Positions 23,608-31,012 of a stretch of DNA of 37,944 nucleotides are shown here, piece after piece (position 1 is the first letter of the stretch; each line of letters opens with the position of its first letter). The position numbers and the translations under genes are program-made. Source of the DNA: JAWXUU01 sp044426085 (lineage in GTDB: Bacteria > Bacillota > Clostridia > Christensenellales > CAMQZB01); NCBI GenBank assembly GCA_044426085.1, contig JAWXUU010000016.1:1-37944 (forward strand), read 5' to 3'. Below the pieces are notes generated by a model. The model saw nothing but the letters and a program-made list of their open reading frames with translations. It ran no database searches and had not been told where the DNA came from.

Positions 23608-24633
23608 ATGAAAAGCTTTATTATTGAAAAAGAAGGGGTTCTCAGAAATGGGGAAACTCTTTCAAAAACAGTAAGTGAAAAGAAAGTCATGGTTCGAATA
23701 ACAAATATCGGAATCACAGCAACCGATATTGCAATTTTCAAAGGGGTGCGAAAAGCGACATTACCAGTTGTTCCTTCTTCACTTGCAACGGGTGTTGTGT
23801 CTGAAGTGGGCGAGGGTGTTTATTCTTGCGAAAAAGGCGACAGGGTTGTTTTGGTGCCTTATTTTGAATGCGGAAGATGTTTCGAATGCAAAACGGGTGA
23901 TACTGGCAAATGCCAAAACGTCTCTGCTTGTGGTGTCACAAAAGATGGTTTTGCATGCGACTTTTTGGAAGTGCCAGAAAACAAGATAGTTGTTATTCCA
24001 AAGCGTATGGATGATGAAGTTGCAATCTTTGTGAAAATCGTCGATTTGGCAATCCACATCTGTGATAAACTCGACGTTTCAAAAGGCGAAAATGTGATTA
24101 TCGGTTCGGCGGGAATCTTGGGCATTATCATCGCACAAATGGTTTCATATTATCAAGCTACGCCAATTTTAATAGACAAAAATATAAAAAACATAGAAAT
24201 AGCTGAAAACTTCGGCTGTGGGCTTGTTCTTTCAAGCCAAAAAGAAGACCTAAACCAAGTAATCATGCAAGTGACGGGCGGAAAAATGGCGGATTCACTA
24301 ATCCTTATTTCTCAACACGCATTTGAATCGGAAAAAGCACCTGCATTTGTGAAAAAAGGCGGAAAAATTGTCGTTCATCGCGACAATATCGGCATGTCTA
24401 ACATTAACCTAGACGAACTTTACGAAAGAAATGTAAACCTTTTCCAAGTGAAGTCTTATGGCAACGAATTCATGATGGCAATAAACCTTCTCCTAAACCA
24501 AAGCGTGAAAGTAGACGGCCTGTATAAAAAATACGGAGAATTCTCTTCCATGGATAAAACTTTCGAAAACCTATCAACCCTTTTCGACCAAAAAGAAAGC
24601 ATCCTAGTGAATATTGTGGATATGCTTCAATAA
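23608..24633 (+). CDS. MDR-superfamily (zinc alcohol dehydrogenase-like) protein lacking catalytic-zinc ligands
   Basis: 341 residues from the ATG at 23608, which has AAAGGGG just upstream. An upstream in-frame ATG at 23557 has no ribosome site. The structural-zinc lobe is intact: Cys88, Cys91, Cys94 and Cys102 in FECGRCFECKTGDTGKC. The Rossmann fold has IIGSAGILG near 170. However, the residues that normally hold the catalytic zinc are changed. Thr37 replaces the Cys of GxCGTD, Ser58-Leu59 replace the His-Glu of GHE, and the later Glu of EPL is also missing. It may have become a non-zinc reductase or a binding protein. It is a single gene, followed by repeat copy 4, and its stop codon lies in a hairpin. 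Confidence 0.85.
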   Translation: MKSFIIEKEGVLRNGETLSKTVSEKKVMVRITNIGITATDIAIFKGVRKATLPVVPSSLATGVVSEVGEGVYSCEKGDRVVLVPYFECGRCFECKTGDTGKCQNVSACGVTKDGFACDFLEVPENKIVVIPKRMDDEVAIFVKIVDLAIHICDKLDVSKGENVIIGSAGILGIIIAQMVSYYQATPILIDKNIKNIEIAENFGCGLVLSSQKEDLNQVIMQVTGGKMADSLILISQHAFESEKAPAFVKKGGKIVVHRDNIGMSNINLDELYERNVNLFQVKSYGNEFMMAINLLLNQSVKVDGLYKKYGEFSSMDKTFENLSTLFDQKESILVNIVDMLQ

Positions 24634-24654
24634 GTTGCGAAGCAACTTATTGAA
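24626..24654. repeat. Perfect 13-bp hairpin across the MDR stop codon
   Basis: TTCAATAAGTTGC (24626-24638) and its complement (24642-24654) are separated by GAA. The stop codon TAA (24631-24633) is inside the first arm. There is no T-run. It forms the left edge of repeat copy 4. Confidence 0.85.
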
Positions 24655-24879
24655 AAGTGAAAAGTGAAAAGTGAAAAGTGAAAAGTGAAAAGTGAAAATT
24701 GTGGTAAGGCATGGGCTTCGCCCTATGCATCCAATTTATATTTGGACATTCAAATAGGAACGCTTCTATTAAATAGTTGCGTTCCTATCATTAGTTACAA
24801 ATATAATTGAAAAGCACGAGCAACGCGAGTGCATTACCACACTTTTCACTTTTCACTTTTCACTTTTCACTTTTCACTT
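24652..24879. repeat. Palindromic intergenic element, copy 4
   Basis: The outer arms are 7-bp GTGAAAA units (left) and TTTTCAC units (right), unlike the AAAAATT units of copies 1-3. The TTGTGGTAAGGC boundary is followed by hairpin 24709-24728 (GCATGGGC-TTC-GCCC-ATGC). The right hairpin is 24814-24832. The core contains a 10-bp stem ATAGGAACGC/GCGTTCCTAT (24754-24788). It lies between the convergent MDR and plsY genes. Confidence 0.87.
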
Positions 24880-24906
24880 AATAAAATTTTCTTCGAAAAT
24901 TTTATT
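24880..24906. repeat. Perfect 12-bp hairpin next to the plsY stop
   Basis: AATAAAATTTTC and its complement with a TTC loop form the right edge of repeat copy 4, 5 bp from the plsY stop codon. It may double as a weak terminator. Confidence 0.8.
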
Positions 24907-24911
24907 TTATT

Positions 24912-25610
24912 CTATTTAATTTTCAACAAAATCTTTCTAAGTCTTGTTTTATGTTCAACTCCGAAAATCAGGTTGAAGATATTTTTTTTGTGGGCATACC
25001 AAACCACGAAGCATGTTCCGAAAATCAGAACGCAAGTGAAAAAGTATGGGATGGGGTCACAGATAAGAACGCCGTCGGGATAATATTGGTTTGAAAGGCG
25101 AATGCCTTCAAAACTGCTCATTCCTGCAAGAAATAGCATACTTCCAAGCGAACCATATTCTGTCACCAAAATAAAAACCACGCCACAAACGAATATGATA
25201 ATCGCAGGTGCTGGCGATGCCGCAATAAACATGCCAAGCGTTGTCGCAACCCCTTTGCCACCTTTGAATTTCAAAAGCACGGGATAAATATGTCCAAGGC
25301 AAGAAGCCGACCCCGCAAGAAACATTGCAAGTTCACCAACGCAAAAACCGCCAATAACGTATTGCGAGAAAATCATTTTTGCGACAAAAGCAGGAACAAA
25401 CCCCTTTGCACCGTCAAGAATCAGCGTAAGAACGCCAAGCTTACCGCCCACGTTTCTAAGCATGTTCATTGTGCCGGGATTTCCACTTCCAAAGCTTCGG
25501 ATATCTTTTCCAACTGCTTTGGAAATGATGATTGCAAAGTTGATGTTTCCAATCAAATAAGAAAGAACAATCGTCAACACGAAATATGGATATAAAGTAG
25601 CATATGTCAT
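24912..25610 (-). CDS. plsY: Glycerol-3-phosphate acyltransferase PlsY
   Basis: 232 residues, somewhat longer than the usual 190-215, with about five membrane helices. Three PlsY motifs are visible: GSGNPGTMNMLR, GHIYPVLLKFKGGKGVATTLG, and the C-terminal AHKKNIFNLIFGVEHK. The enzyme acylates glycerol-3-phosphate from acyl-phosphate in the membrane, the first step of phospholipid synthesis. The extra length is in the last periplasmic loop and helix (about 165-195). It lies 47 bp after der with GGAGG upstream, so the two probably share a transcript. That pairing is common in Clostridia. Confidence 0.93.
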   Translation of the reverse strand: MTYATLYPYFVLTIVLSYLIGNINFAIIISKAVGKDIRSFGSGNPGTMNMLRNVGGKLGVLTLILDGAKGFVPAFVAKMIFSQYVIGGFCVGELAMFLAGSASCLGHIYPVLLKFKGGKGVATTLGMFIAASPAPAIIIFVCGVVFILVTEYGSLGSMLFLAGMSSFEGIRLSNQYYPDGVLICDPIPYFFTCVLIFGTCFVVWYAHKKNIFNLIFGVEHKTRLRKILLKIK

Positions 25611-25657
25611 ATCTAATCCTCCATTAAAGTATCAAAAGTCAGCTATTGTAAAAGCGT

Positions 25658-26977
25658 TTAAGACTCTTCAGATTTTGACCTTATAATAATCTTGATTGGT
25701 GTTCCGTCGAAGTTGAAAGCCGCACGGAATTGGTTTTCAAGATAGTGTTTATAATCATTTTTCATAAGCGTTTCATCGTTGCAGAACAAAATGAAAGTTG
25801 GTGGACAAACGCTAACGCAAGAACCGTAAAGGATTTTAAGGCGTTTTCCGTTTGTTGATGGCGGTGGATTTTTCCTTGTCGCATCGGCAAGAATTTCATT
25901 GAACACACCAGTTTTAGGGCGGAAAGAAGTTCTTTCGTGAACGTATTCAACCATATCAATAAGTTTTTCAACGCGAAGACCAGTCTTTGCGGAAATAAAT
26001 ATTGATTGATAATAACTCATAAACGCAAGTGCGTCGTCAAGTTTGTGTTGGTATCCGAGTATTGTGTAGGAATCCTTTTCAACAGCGTCCCACTTGTTCA
26101 TGCAAATAACAGTTGGTTTGCCTTCGTTGTGGCAAAAAGCCGCGATTTTAACATCTTGTTCAGAAACTTCACCGTTTGTTGAATCAATCATAACAAGGCA
26201 GACGTCAGCTTTCTTGATTGAACCTAGCGAACGCAAAACAGAGTAGTATTCAACGTCTTCTTCAACCTTGCTTTTCTTTCTTATTCCCGCAGTGTCGATA
26301 AGGGTGTATTCCTTGCCGTTAAGCGTGAAAGTTGTGTCGATTGCATCGCGAGTTGTTCCCGCAAGGTCAGAAACGATAGTTCTTTCGTAGCCAAGAAGTT
26401 TATTCACAAGTGAGCTTTTGCCCGCATTTGGCTTGCCGACAACGGCGATTTTAAGCGCTTTGCTTTCTTCTTTATCAGAAAGGTCACGCTCGAAGTCTTC
26501 AACCACTTCGTCAAGAAGGTCACCAAGACCTTGACCAAGTTCGCTTGAAATTGGGAAAGGTTCGCCAAGACCAAGTTCGTAGAATTCAAAAATCACATCG
26601 ATTTTGTAGTTATCAACTTTATTCACTGCAAGAACGATTTTTTTCTTGCTTTTTCTTAAGAATGATGCAACATCTCTGTCCGCTTCAATAAGCCCTTGTC
26701 TGCCGTCGCAAAAGAAGATGATAACATCCGCCATATCAACGGCGATTTCAGCTTGTTTTTTGATGTGCATATACATCATGTCTTCGGATTTGATTTCAAG
26801 TCCGCCGGTATCAATAATGGTGAAAGGCTTGCCGTTCCAGTCTGTGTCGGCGTAAACTCGGTCACGCGTAACACCTGGCATATCTTCAACGATGGAAACT
26901 TTTCCGCCCGCCAGTCTGTTGAAGAAAGTGGACTTACCAACGTTTGGGCGTCCCACAATAGCAACAATAGGTTTCAT
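25658..26977 (-). CDS. der: Ribosome-associated double GTPase Der (EngA)
   Basis: 439 residues. Two GTPase domains: G1 GRPNVGKS (9-16), DTGG, NKVD; and G1 GKPNAGKS (181-188), DTAG (LIDTAGIRKKSKVEEDVEYYS), NKWD. The C-terminal KH-like domain (about 355-439) ends IPIKIIIRSK. Der helps assemble the 50S subunit and is essential in studied bacteria. The start is fixed by GGAGG 8 bp upstream. The gene order DUF512 - der - plsY on one strand is a familiar clostridial arrangement. Confidence 0.97.
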   Translation of the reverse strand: MKPIVAIVGRPNVGKSTFFNRLAGGKVSIVEDMPGVTRDRVYADTDWNGKPFTIIDTGGLEIKSEDMMYMHIKKQAEIAVDMADVIIFFCDGRQGLIEADRDVASFLRKSKKKIVLAVNKVDNYKIDVIFEFYELGLGEPFPISSELGQGLGDLLDEVVEDFERDLSDKEESKALKIAVVGKPNAGKSSLVNKLLGYERTIVSDLAGTTRDAIDTTFTLNGKEYTLIDTAGIRKKSKVEEDVEYYSVLRSLGSIKKADVCLVMIDSTNGEVSEQDVKIAAFCHNEGKPTVICMNKWDAVEKDSYTILGYQHKLDDALAFMSYYQSIFISAKTGLRVEKLIDMVEYVHERTSFRPKTGVFNEILADATRKNPPPSTNGKRLKILYGSCVSVCPPTFILFCNDETLMKNDYKHYLENQFRAAFNFDGTPIKIIIRSKSEES

Positions 26978-26993
26978 ATTTTATCCTCCAATT

Positions 26994-27011
26994 GCACGAA
27001 AATATTCGTGC
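26994..27011. repeat. Small hairpin between der and the DUF512 gene, similar to the repeat-arm hairpins
   Basis: GCACGAA-AATA-TTCGTGC is followed on the plus strand by TTTCTAATTTTTATTTTTA. The string CGTGCTTTCTA also follows the left hairpin of repeat copy 5, so this may be a decayed remnant of the family, or an unrelated mRNA hairpin. Confidence 0.35.
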
Positions 27012-27038
27012 TTTCTAATTTTTATTTTTAAGCTACTA

Positions 27039-28310
27039 TCAAAGTTGCAAGAATAAATCGTTTCCGACCATGCTTCCAACAACAACTTCTCTGCCAAGCA
27101 TCGCAGAAAGTTTTTCAAGTGGCAAGTTGTCAAGAAAGATATCTTCGAATTCTTTAAGTGTCTGCTTTGGAACAAACAACCTTTCAAAATCCTTATCTTT
27201 CACTTGATTGTATATATCATTTCCAACAAGTAAGCCGGAAACAGTTATCGTATGCCCGAAAAAGTCGTTTTTCACGGCGATAATTTCATAATTTAGTCCT
27301 TCGCATTTTGAAAGCATGTCTTCAAGCAACGGTGCAAAGGAAACCCCCGTTGCGAAAAGCGTTTTCACGCTTGAAAACTTGTGGTCTTTTGAATATTCCA
27401 TCTCTTCGAAAAATTCCGCTTGAAACTTTCGCACAAGCCCAACGCCATTTTCAATCTGAGAAAAGTCTTCGTAAAATTCGTAAGGTGGCAATTCCATTCC
27501 CCCCTGCAAATACATCTCGTCAGAACAAAAAACAAACTGTGAGCCACGCTCTTCTCTTGCACGCTTTTCGAATTTCTCAACAATCTTGAAAGTTTCCTCC
27601 ACGCAAGTTTTTGAAAGCGGTGCAAGTTTCGCAAGTCTTTCTCGGTGTACCGTAAGCCCAACTGGCACAATAGCAACAGAAGCGCAATTTTCGCCAAGCG
27701 AATATAAATCTTCAAGTGTGCGTTTCAGATTTTCACCGTCGTTGATATTTTCCATAAGAACAATCTGTGTGTGAACCACAATACCATTTTGTGTTAATTT
27801 TTTCAAATTGTCAAGCAAAAACGGTGCGTTTGGGTTCGCAGTCACTTTTTTTCTCAATTCCCCATCCGTTGCATGAACGGAAACGTACAGGGGAGAGAAG
27901 CGTCTTTTCACGATTCTGTCGATATCGCAATCTTTAAGATTGGTCATTGTCACATAATTGCCCATCATAAAAGAAAATCGATAATCGTCATCCTTGCCGT
28001 ATAATGTATCTCGCATTCCCTTTGGCAGTTGATCAACAAAACAGAACATGCATTTGTTTTTGCACTGCTTTTCCAAAAGTTGACAAGCTGGTGAAAATTC
28101 AAGCCCAAGCGAATCATCGGCATCTTTTTTTATTTTGAAGGTCTTGTTTTTCCCCTTTCTGATTATGTCGCAAGAAAATCTTTCCTCGCTGTCAAAAAAG
28201 AAATAATCAAGCATATCTTCACAGTTTTCACCGCCAAAATTTTGAATTGTATCACCAACCTTGAAATATTTTCTTCCAAGCCTAGTGTTTATTGATGTAA
28301 TCTCTAGCAT
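27039..28310 (-). CDS. DUF512 radical SAM protein with N-terminal PDZ-like region
   Basis: 423 residues. The N-terminal 70 residues resemble a PDZ-like module (LGRKYFKVGDTIQNFGG). A cysteine cluster follows: CQLLEKQCKNKCMFCFVDQL, holding the radical SAM C-x3-C-x2-C that binds a [4Fe-4S] cluster and SAM, then DDYRFSFMMGNYVTMTNL. The C-terminal DUF512 region includes LFATGVSFAPLL and GLLVGNDIYNQ. The reaction is unknown. Conserved linkage to der suggests a housekeeping role near ribosome assembly, but this is inference. It is 39 bp downstream of nrdR. Confidence 0.88.
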   Translation of the reverse strand: MLEITSINTRLGRKYFKVGDTIQNFGGENCEDMLDYFFFDSEERFSCDIIRKGKNKTFKIKKDADDSLGLEFSPACQLLEKQCKNKCMFCFVDQLPKGMRDTLYGKDDDYRFSFMMGNYVTMTNLKDCDIDRIVKRRFSPLYVSVHATDGELRKKVTANPNAPFLLDNLKKLTQNGIVVHTQIVLMENINDGENLKRTLEDLYSLGENCASVAIVPVGLTVHRERLAKLAPLSKTCVEETFKIVEKFEKRAREERGSQFVFCSDEMYLQGGMELPPYEFYEDFSQIENGVGLVRKFQAEFFEEMEYSKDHKFSSVKTLFATGVSFAPLLEDMLSKCEGLNYEIIAVKNDFFGHTITVSGLLVGNDIYNQVKDKDFERLFVPKQTLKEFEDIFLDNLPLEKLSAMLGREVVVGSMVGNDLFLQL

Positions 28311-28349
28311 ATATTTTCCTTGTATAAGTTTTTATATTGTATAAGTTTT

Positions 28350-28811
28350 TTATTTGGTTATCTTTTTCGCTTCCAAAAGTCCTTGAAGTTCATCCATGAA
28401 AGAAGAAATATCAGTGAACTGGCGATAAACTGATGCAAATCTCACGTATGCAACCTCGTCAAGTTCTTTAAGCCCCTTCATAACAAGTTCGCCAATTTCT
28501 GTGGACGTGATTTCCGCGTCCATTCTTCCGCAAACGGTTTTTTCAATGTTCGAAGCAAGTGTTTCAATGTCCATTGCAGAAACAGGACGTTTTTCGCAGG
28601 AACGAACAATACCTTTAATGATTTTGTGCGCGTTAAAAGCCTCTCTGCTTTTGTCCTTTTTAACCACCAAAACCGGCATGGTTTCAACAGTCTCAGTTGT
28701 AGTAAATCTCTTCTTGCAAACAGGGCATTCACGGCGACGTTTAATCCCCCCATCCGCCCCGCGCGAATCAATAACCTTGGTGTCAGAAGACCCGCAATAA
28801 TAACATTTCAT
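28350..28811 (-). CDS. nrdR: Transcriptional repressor NrdR
   Basis: 153 residues, full length. Zinc ribbon: Cys3, Cys6, Cys29, Cys32 with the RRRECPVCKKRFTTTE block. The ATP-cone domain (about 46-136) begins VLVVKKDKSREAFNAHKIIKGI. NrdR senses (d)ATP and represses ribonucleotide reductase operons. I found no obvious NrdR-box pair in this window. The ribosome site AAAGGGG precedes the ATG. Confidence 0.97.
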   Translation of the reverse strand: MKCYYCGSSDTKVIDSRGADGGIKRRRECPVCKKRFTTTETVETMPVLVVKKDKSREAFNAHKIIKGIVRSCEKRPVSAMDIETLASNIEKTVCGRMDAEITSTEIGELVMKGLKELDEVAYVRFASVYRQFTDISSFMDELQGLLEAKKITK

Positions 28812-28879
28812 GTGTAGACCCCTTTGTGTGTTTATGTATTTTTGTGTTTGGATTTTTTGGTTTAGGAACTTATTTTCTT

Positions 28880-29026
28880 AATTAAAAATTAAAAATTAAA
28901 AATTGAAAATTGTGGTAATGCACTCGCGGTGCTCGTGCTTTCTATTTTTTTAATAATGGGTTGCACGAGCCAAAGGCGAGTGCCATACATTACTTTTCAC
29001 TTTTCACTTTTCACTTTTCACTTTTT
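28880..29026. repeat. Palindromic intergenic element, copy 5 (chimeric arms)
   Basis: The left arm uses AAAAATT heptamers, then TTGTGGTAATGC and hairpin 28920-28938. The right arm has hairpin 28963-28983 (GCACGAGCC-AAA-GGCGAGTGC), then a boundary altered to CATACATTA and TTTTCAC heptamers. The two outer arms are therefore not complementary, and the copy mixes the copy 1-3 and copy 4 subtypes. The core is only about 24 bp. The heptamers run into the ygiQ stop codon. Confidence 0.85.
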
Positions 29027-30998
29027 ACTTTTTCCCTTTTGCATCAAACTTAGAATAATTCCCCTTGCTGTTTCCGTTTCCCAGGCTGTTTCCCTTTCCC
29101 TTGCCGTTTTTCGCTTTTTTATCTAACCTTTCTTTTTTCAATTTTTTGAAAGTGTTTTTATCGTCGCGTTGGATTTTTCTTGGGATATTTCCTGCTGTTG
29201 CATCGGCTGGGACAATGCAATTTGCGCCGTTGCCAATGAGGTCGGCTCTTCCGATTGCGATAAGTCCTTCACGGATAAGTGGGAAGTTTTCCTTCTTGCG
29301 ATACTGTAAAAATGCACGTTGGATTTTCTTTTCTTCACCCGTTGGAACGTGAACTTTTTCCCCAGTCAGCGGGTCAATGCCTGTATAATACATACAAGTT
29401 GAACGCGTTGAAGGTGTTGGAATAAAGTCTTGAACTTGCAATGGCATATAATTTATGCTTTTAAGATACTGCGTAAGCTCTAGTGCATCTTTGATTGTAC
29501 TGCCAGGGTGTGAAGAAATAAAGTATGGCACGATATATTCTTTTAAGTTGTTTTTCTTTGCAATTTGGTCAAACCTTGCAGAAAAACTCTTGTAAACTTC
29601 AAAGTTTGGCTTGTTCATGTATTTAAGAACGCTGTCGGAAGCGTGCTCGGGTGCTGTTTTAAGCTGACCGGAAACGTGATATTTCACAAGTTCTTCCATA
29701 AATTCAGGATTTTTATCCATCATCACGTAATCAAATCTCACGCCACTTCGGATAAACACTTTCTTAACGCGCGGAATCTTGCGAATTTTTCTAAGCAAGC
29801 TGATATAATCGCTGTGGTCAACTTCAAGTGCTTTGCAAGGCTCGTGCCCAATGCAGAATCTATCTTTGCAAACGCCGAGTCGTTTTTGTTTTTCGCAAGC
29901 AGTTTCGCGGAAATTGGCAGTCGCACCGCCAACGTCGTTGATATACCCCTTGAAATCTTCAAACTGAGTGAGCGTTTCAACTTCCTTAATAATGTTTTCG
30001 TGGCTTCTGTTTGTGATAACTCTGCCGTTGTGATAGGTGAGTGCACAAAAACTGCAACTGCCGTAACAACCGCGGTGTGAAGTTATTGAAAACTTAACTT
30101 CCTCGTTTGCCTTAACCCCGCCCATCGCATCGTAAATCGGGTGTGGAACTCTTTGATAAGGCAAGTCGTATATTTCGTCAAGCATAGCAGTGGAAAGGGG
30201 ATATTGCGGTGGATTTTGCACCAAAAACATTTTATTTGGCTGTTCTTCCACAAGTCCTTTTCCCGTGTGTGCATCTTGATTTTCGCTTTGAATTTTGAAT
30301 GATTTGGCATACCAAACCTTGTCGGAAGCAACGATGCCAAACCCTTTCAAAAAGATAAAATCATCGTTCTTTTTTATAAGTGCATCTCTGATTTTTCCAT
30401 TCAAATTATCAAAGGTAGAAAGATAACAAGTGCCCCTAACATCCTTGATTTTTTCTATTGGGAAGCCCGATTCAAGCCTTTGCAAAATGTCGGCAAAAGC
30501 ACCTTCGCCTTGTCCGTAAATCAAAAGGTCAGCACCGCTGTCGAACAAAACAGAAGGCATAACGCTGTCCGACCAATAATCGTAATGCGAAAATCTGCGA
30601 AGACTGGCTTCTATTCCGCCGATAATAACGTGGCTATCGGGAAACAGTTTTTTCAGTGTTTGCGAATAAACAATCGTCGCCCTATCAGGTCTTCTTCCCG
30701 CCTTGTTCCCCGGTGAATATTCGTCGTCAGTTCTCCGTTTTTTCGAAGCAGTGTAGTTGTTCACCATGGAATCAACCACCCCCGAAGAAACCAAGAAAGA
30801 ATATTTTGGCGTGCCGAGTTTTTTGTAGTCAGCATGTGCAACGGGTTGGGGGATAATGCCTATGGAAAATCCACGGCTCTGAATAAATCTTGCGATAATG
30901 GCGTGCCCAAATGATGGAGAATCCACGTATGCATCGCCAGTTATCATGATAAAATCAAAATCTTCAGTTGTTGTTTTTTCTATTGGTATAAAATTCAT
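29025..30998 (-). CDS. YgiQ-family radical SAM protein
   Basis: 657 residues from the ATG at 30998, which has AAAGGA just upstream. A GTG at 31016 in frame is less likely. Family blocks: DFDFIMITGDAYVDSPSFG at the N-terminus, IIGGIEASLRRFSHYDYWSD, radical SAM SHRGCYGSCSFCALTYHNGR (C-x3-C-x2-C), and the MKYMNKP-like KYMNKPNFEVY and FIPTPSTRSTCMYYTG near the C-terminus. The N-terminal part resembles a B12-binding-like domain. The biological reaction is not established. The last 35 residues are a Lys/Gly/Asn-rich tail (KGKGNSLGNGNSKGN) that reads into the repeat element. It directly follows cls (4-bp gap or overlap). Confidence 0.92.
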   Translation of the reverse strand: MNFIPIEKTTTEDFDFIMITGDAYVDSPSFGHAIIARFIQSRGFSIGIIPQPVAHADYKKLGTPKYSFLVSSGVVDSMVNNYTASKKRRTDDEYSPGNKAGRRPDRATIVYSQTLKKLFPDSHVIIGGIEASLRRFSHYDYWSDSVMPSVLFDSGADLLIYGQGEGAFADILQRLESGFPIEKIKDVRGTCYLSTFDNLNGKIRDALIKKNDDFIFLKGFGIVASDKVWYAKSFKIQSENQDAHTGKGLVEEQPNKMFLVQNPPQYPLSTAMLDEIYDLPYQRVPHPIYDAMGGVKANEEVKFSITSHRGCYGSCSFCALTYHNGRVITNRSHENIIKEVETLTQFEDFKGYINDVGGATANFRETACEKQKRLGVCKDRFCIGHEPCKALEVDHSDYISLLRKIRKIPRVKKVFIRSGVRFDYVMMDKNPEFMEELVKYHVSGQLKTAPEHASDSVLKYMNKPNFEVYKSFSARFDQIAKKNNLKEYIVPYFISSHPGSTIKDALELTQYLKSINYMPLQVQDFIPTPSTRSTCMYYTGIDPLTGEKVHVPTGEEKKIQRAFLQYRKKENFPLIREGLIAIGRADLIGNGANCIVPADATAGNIPRKIQRDDKNTFKKLKKERLDKKAKNGKGKGNSLGNGNSKGNYSKFDAKGKK

Positions 30999-31012
30999 AT
31001 ATGTCCTTTTTC

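Noticed and set aside
29565..30080. 171-residue open frame opposite ygiQ
   Set aside because: Antisense shadow; ygiQ is intact and well supported.
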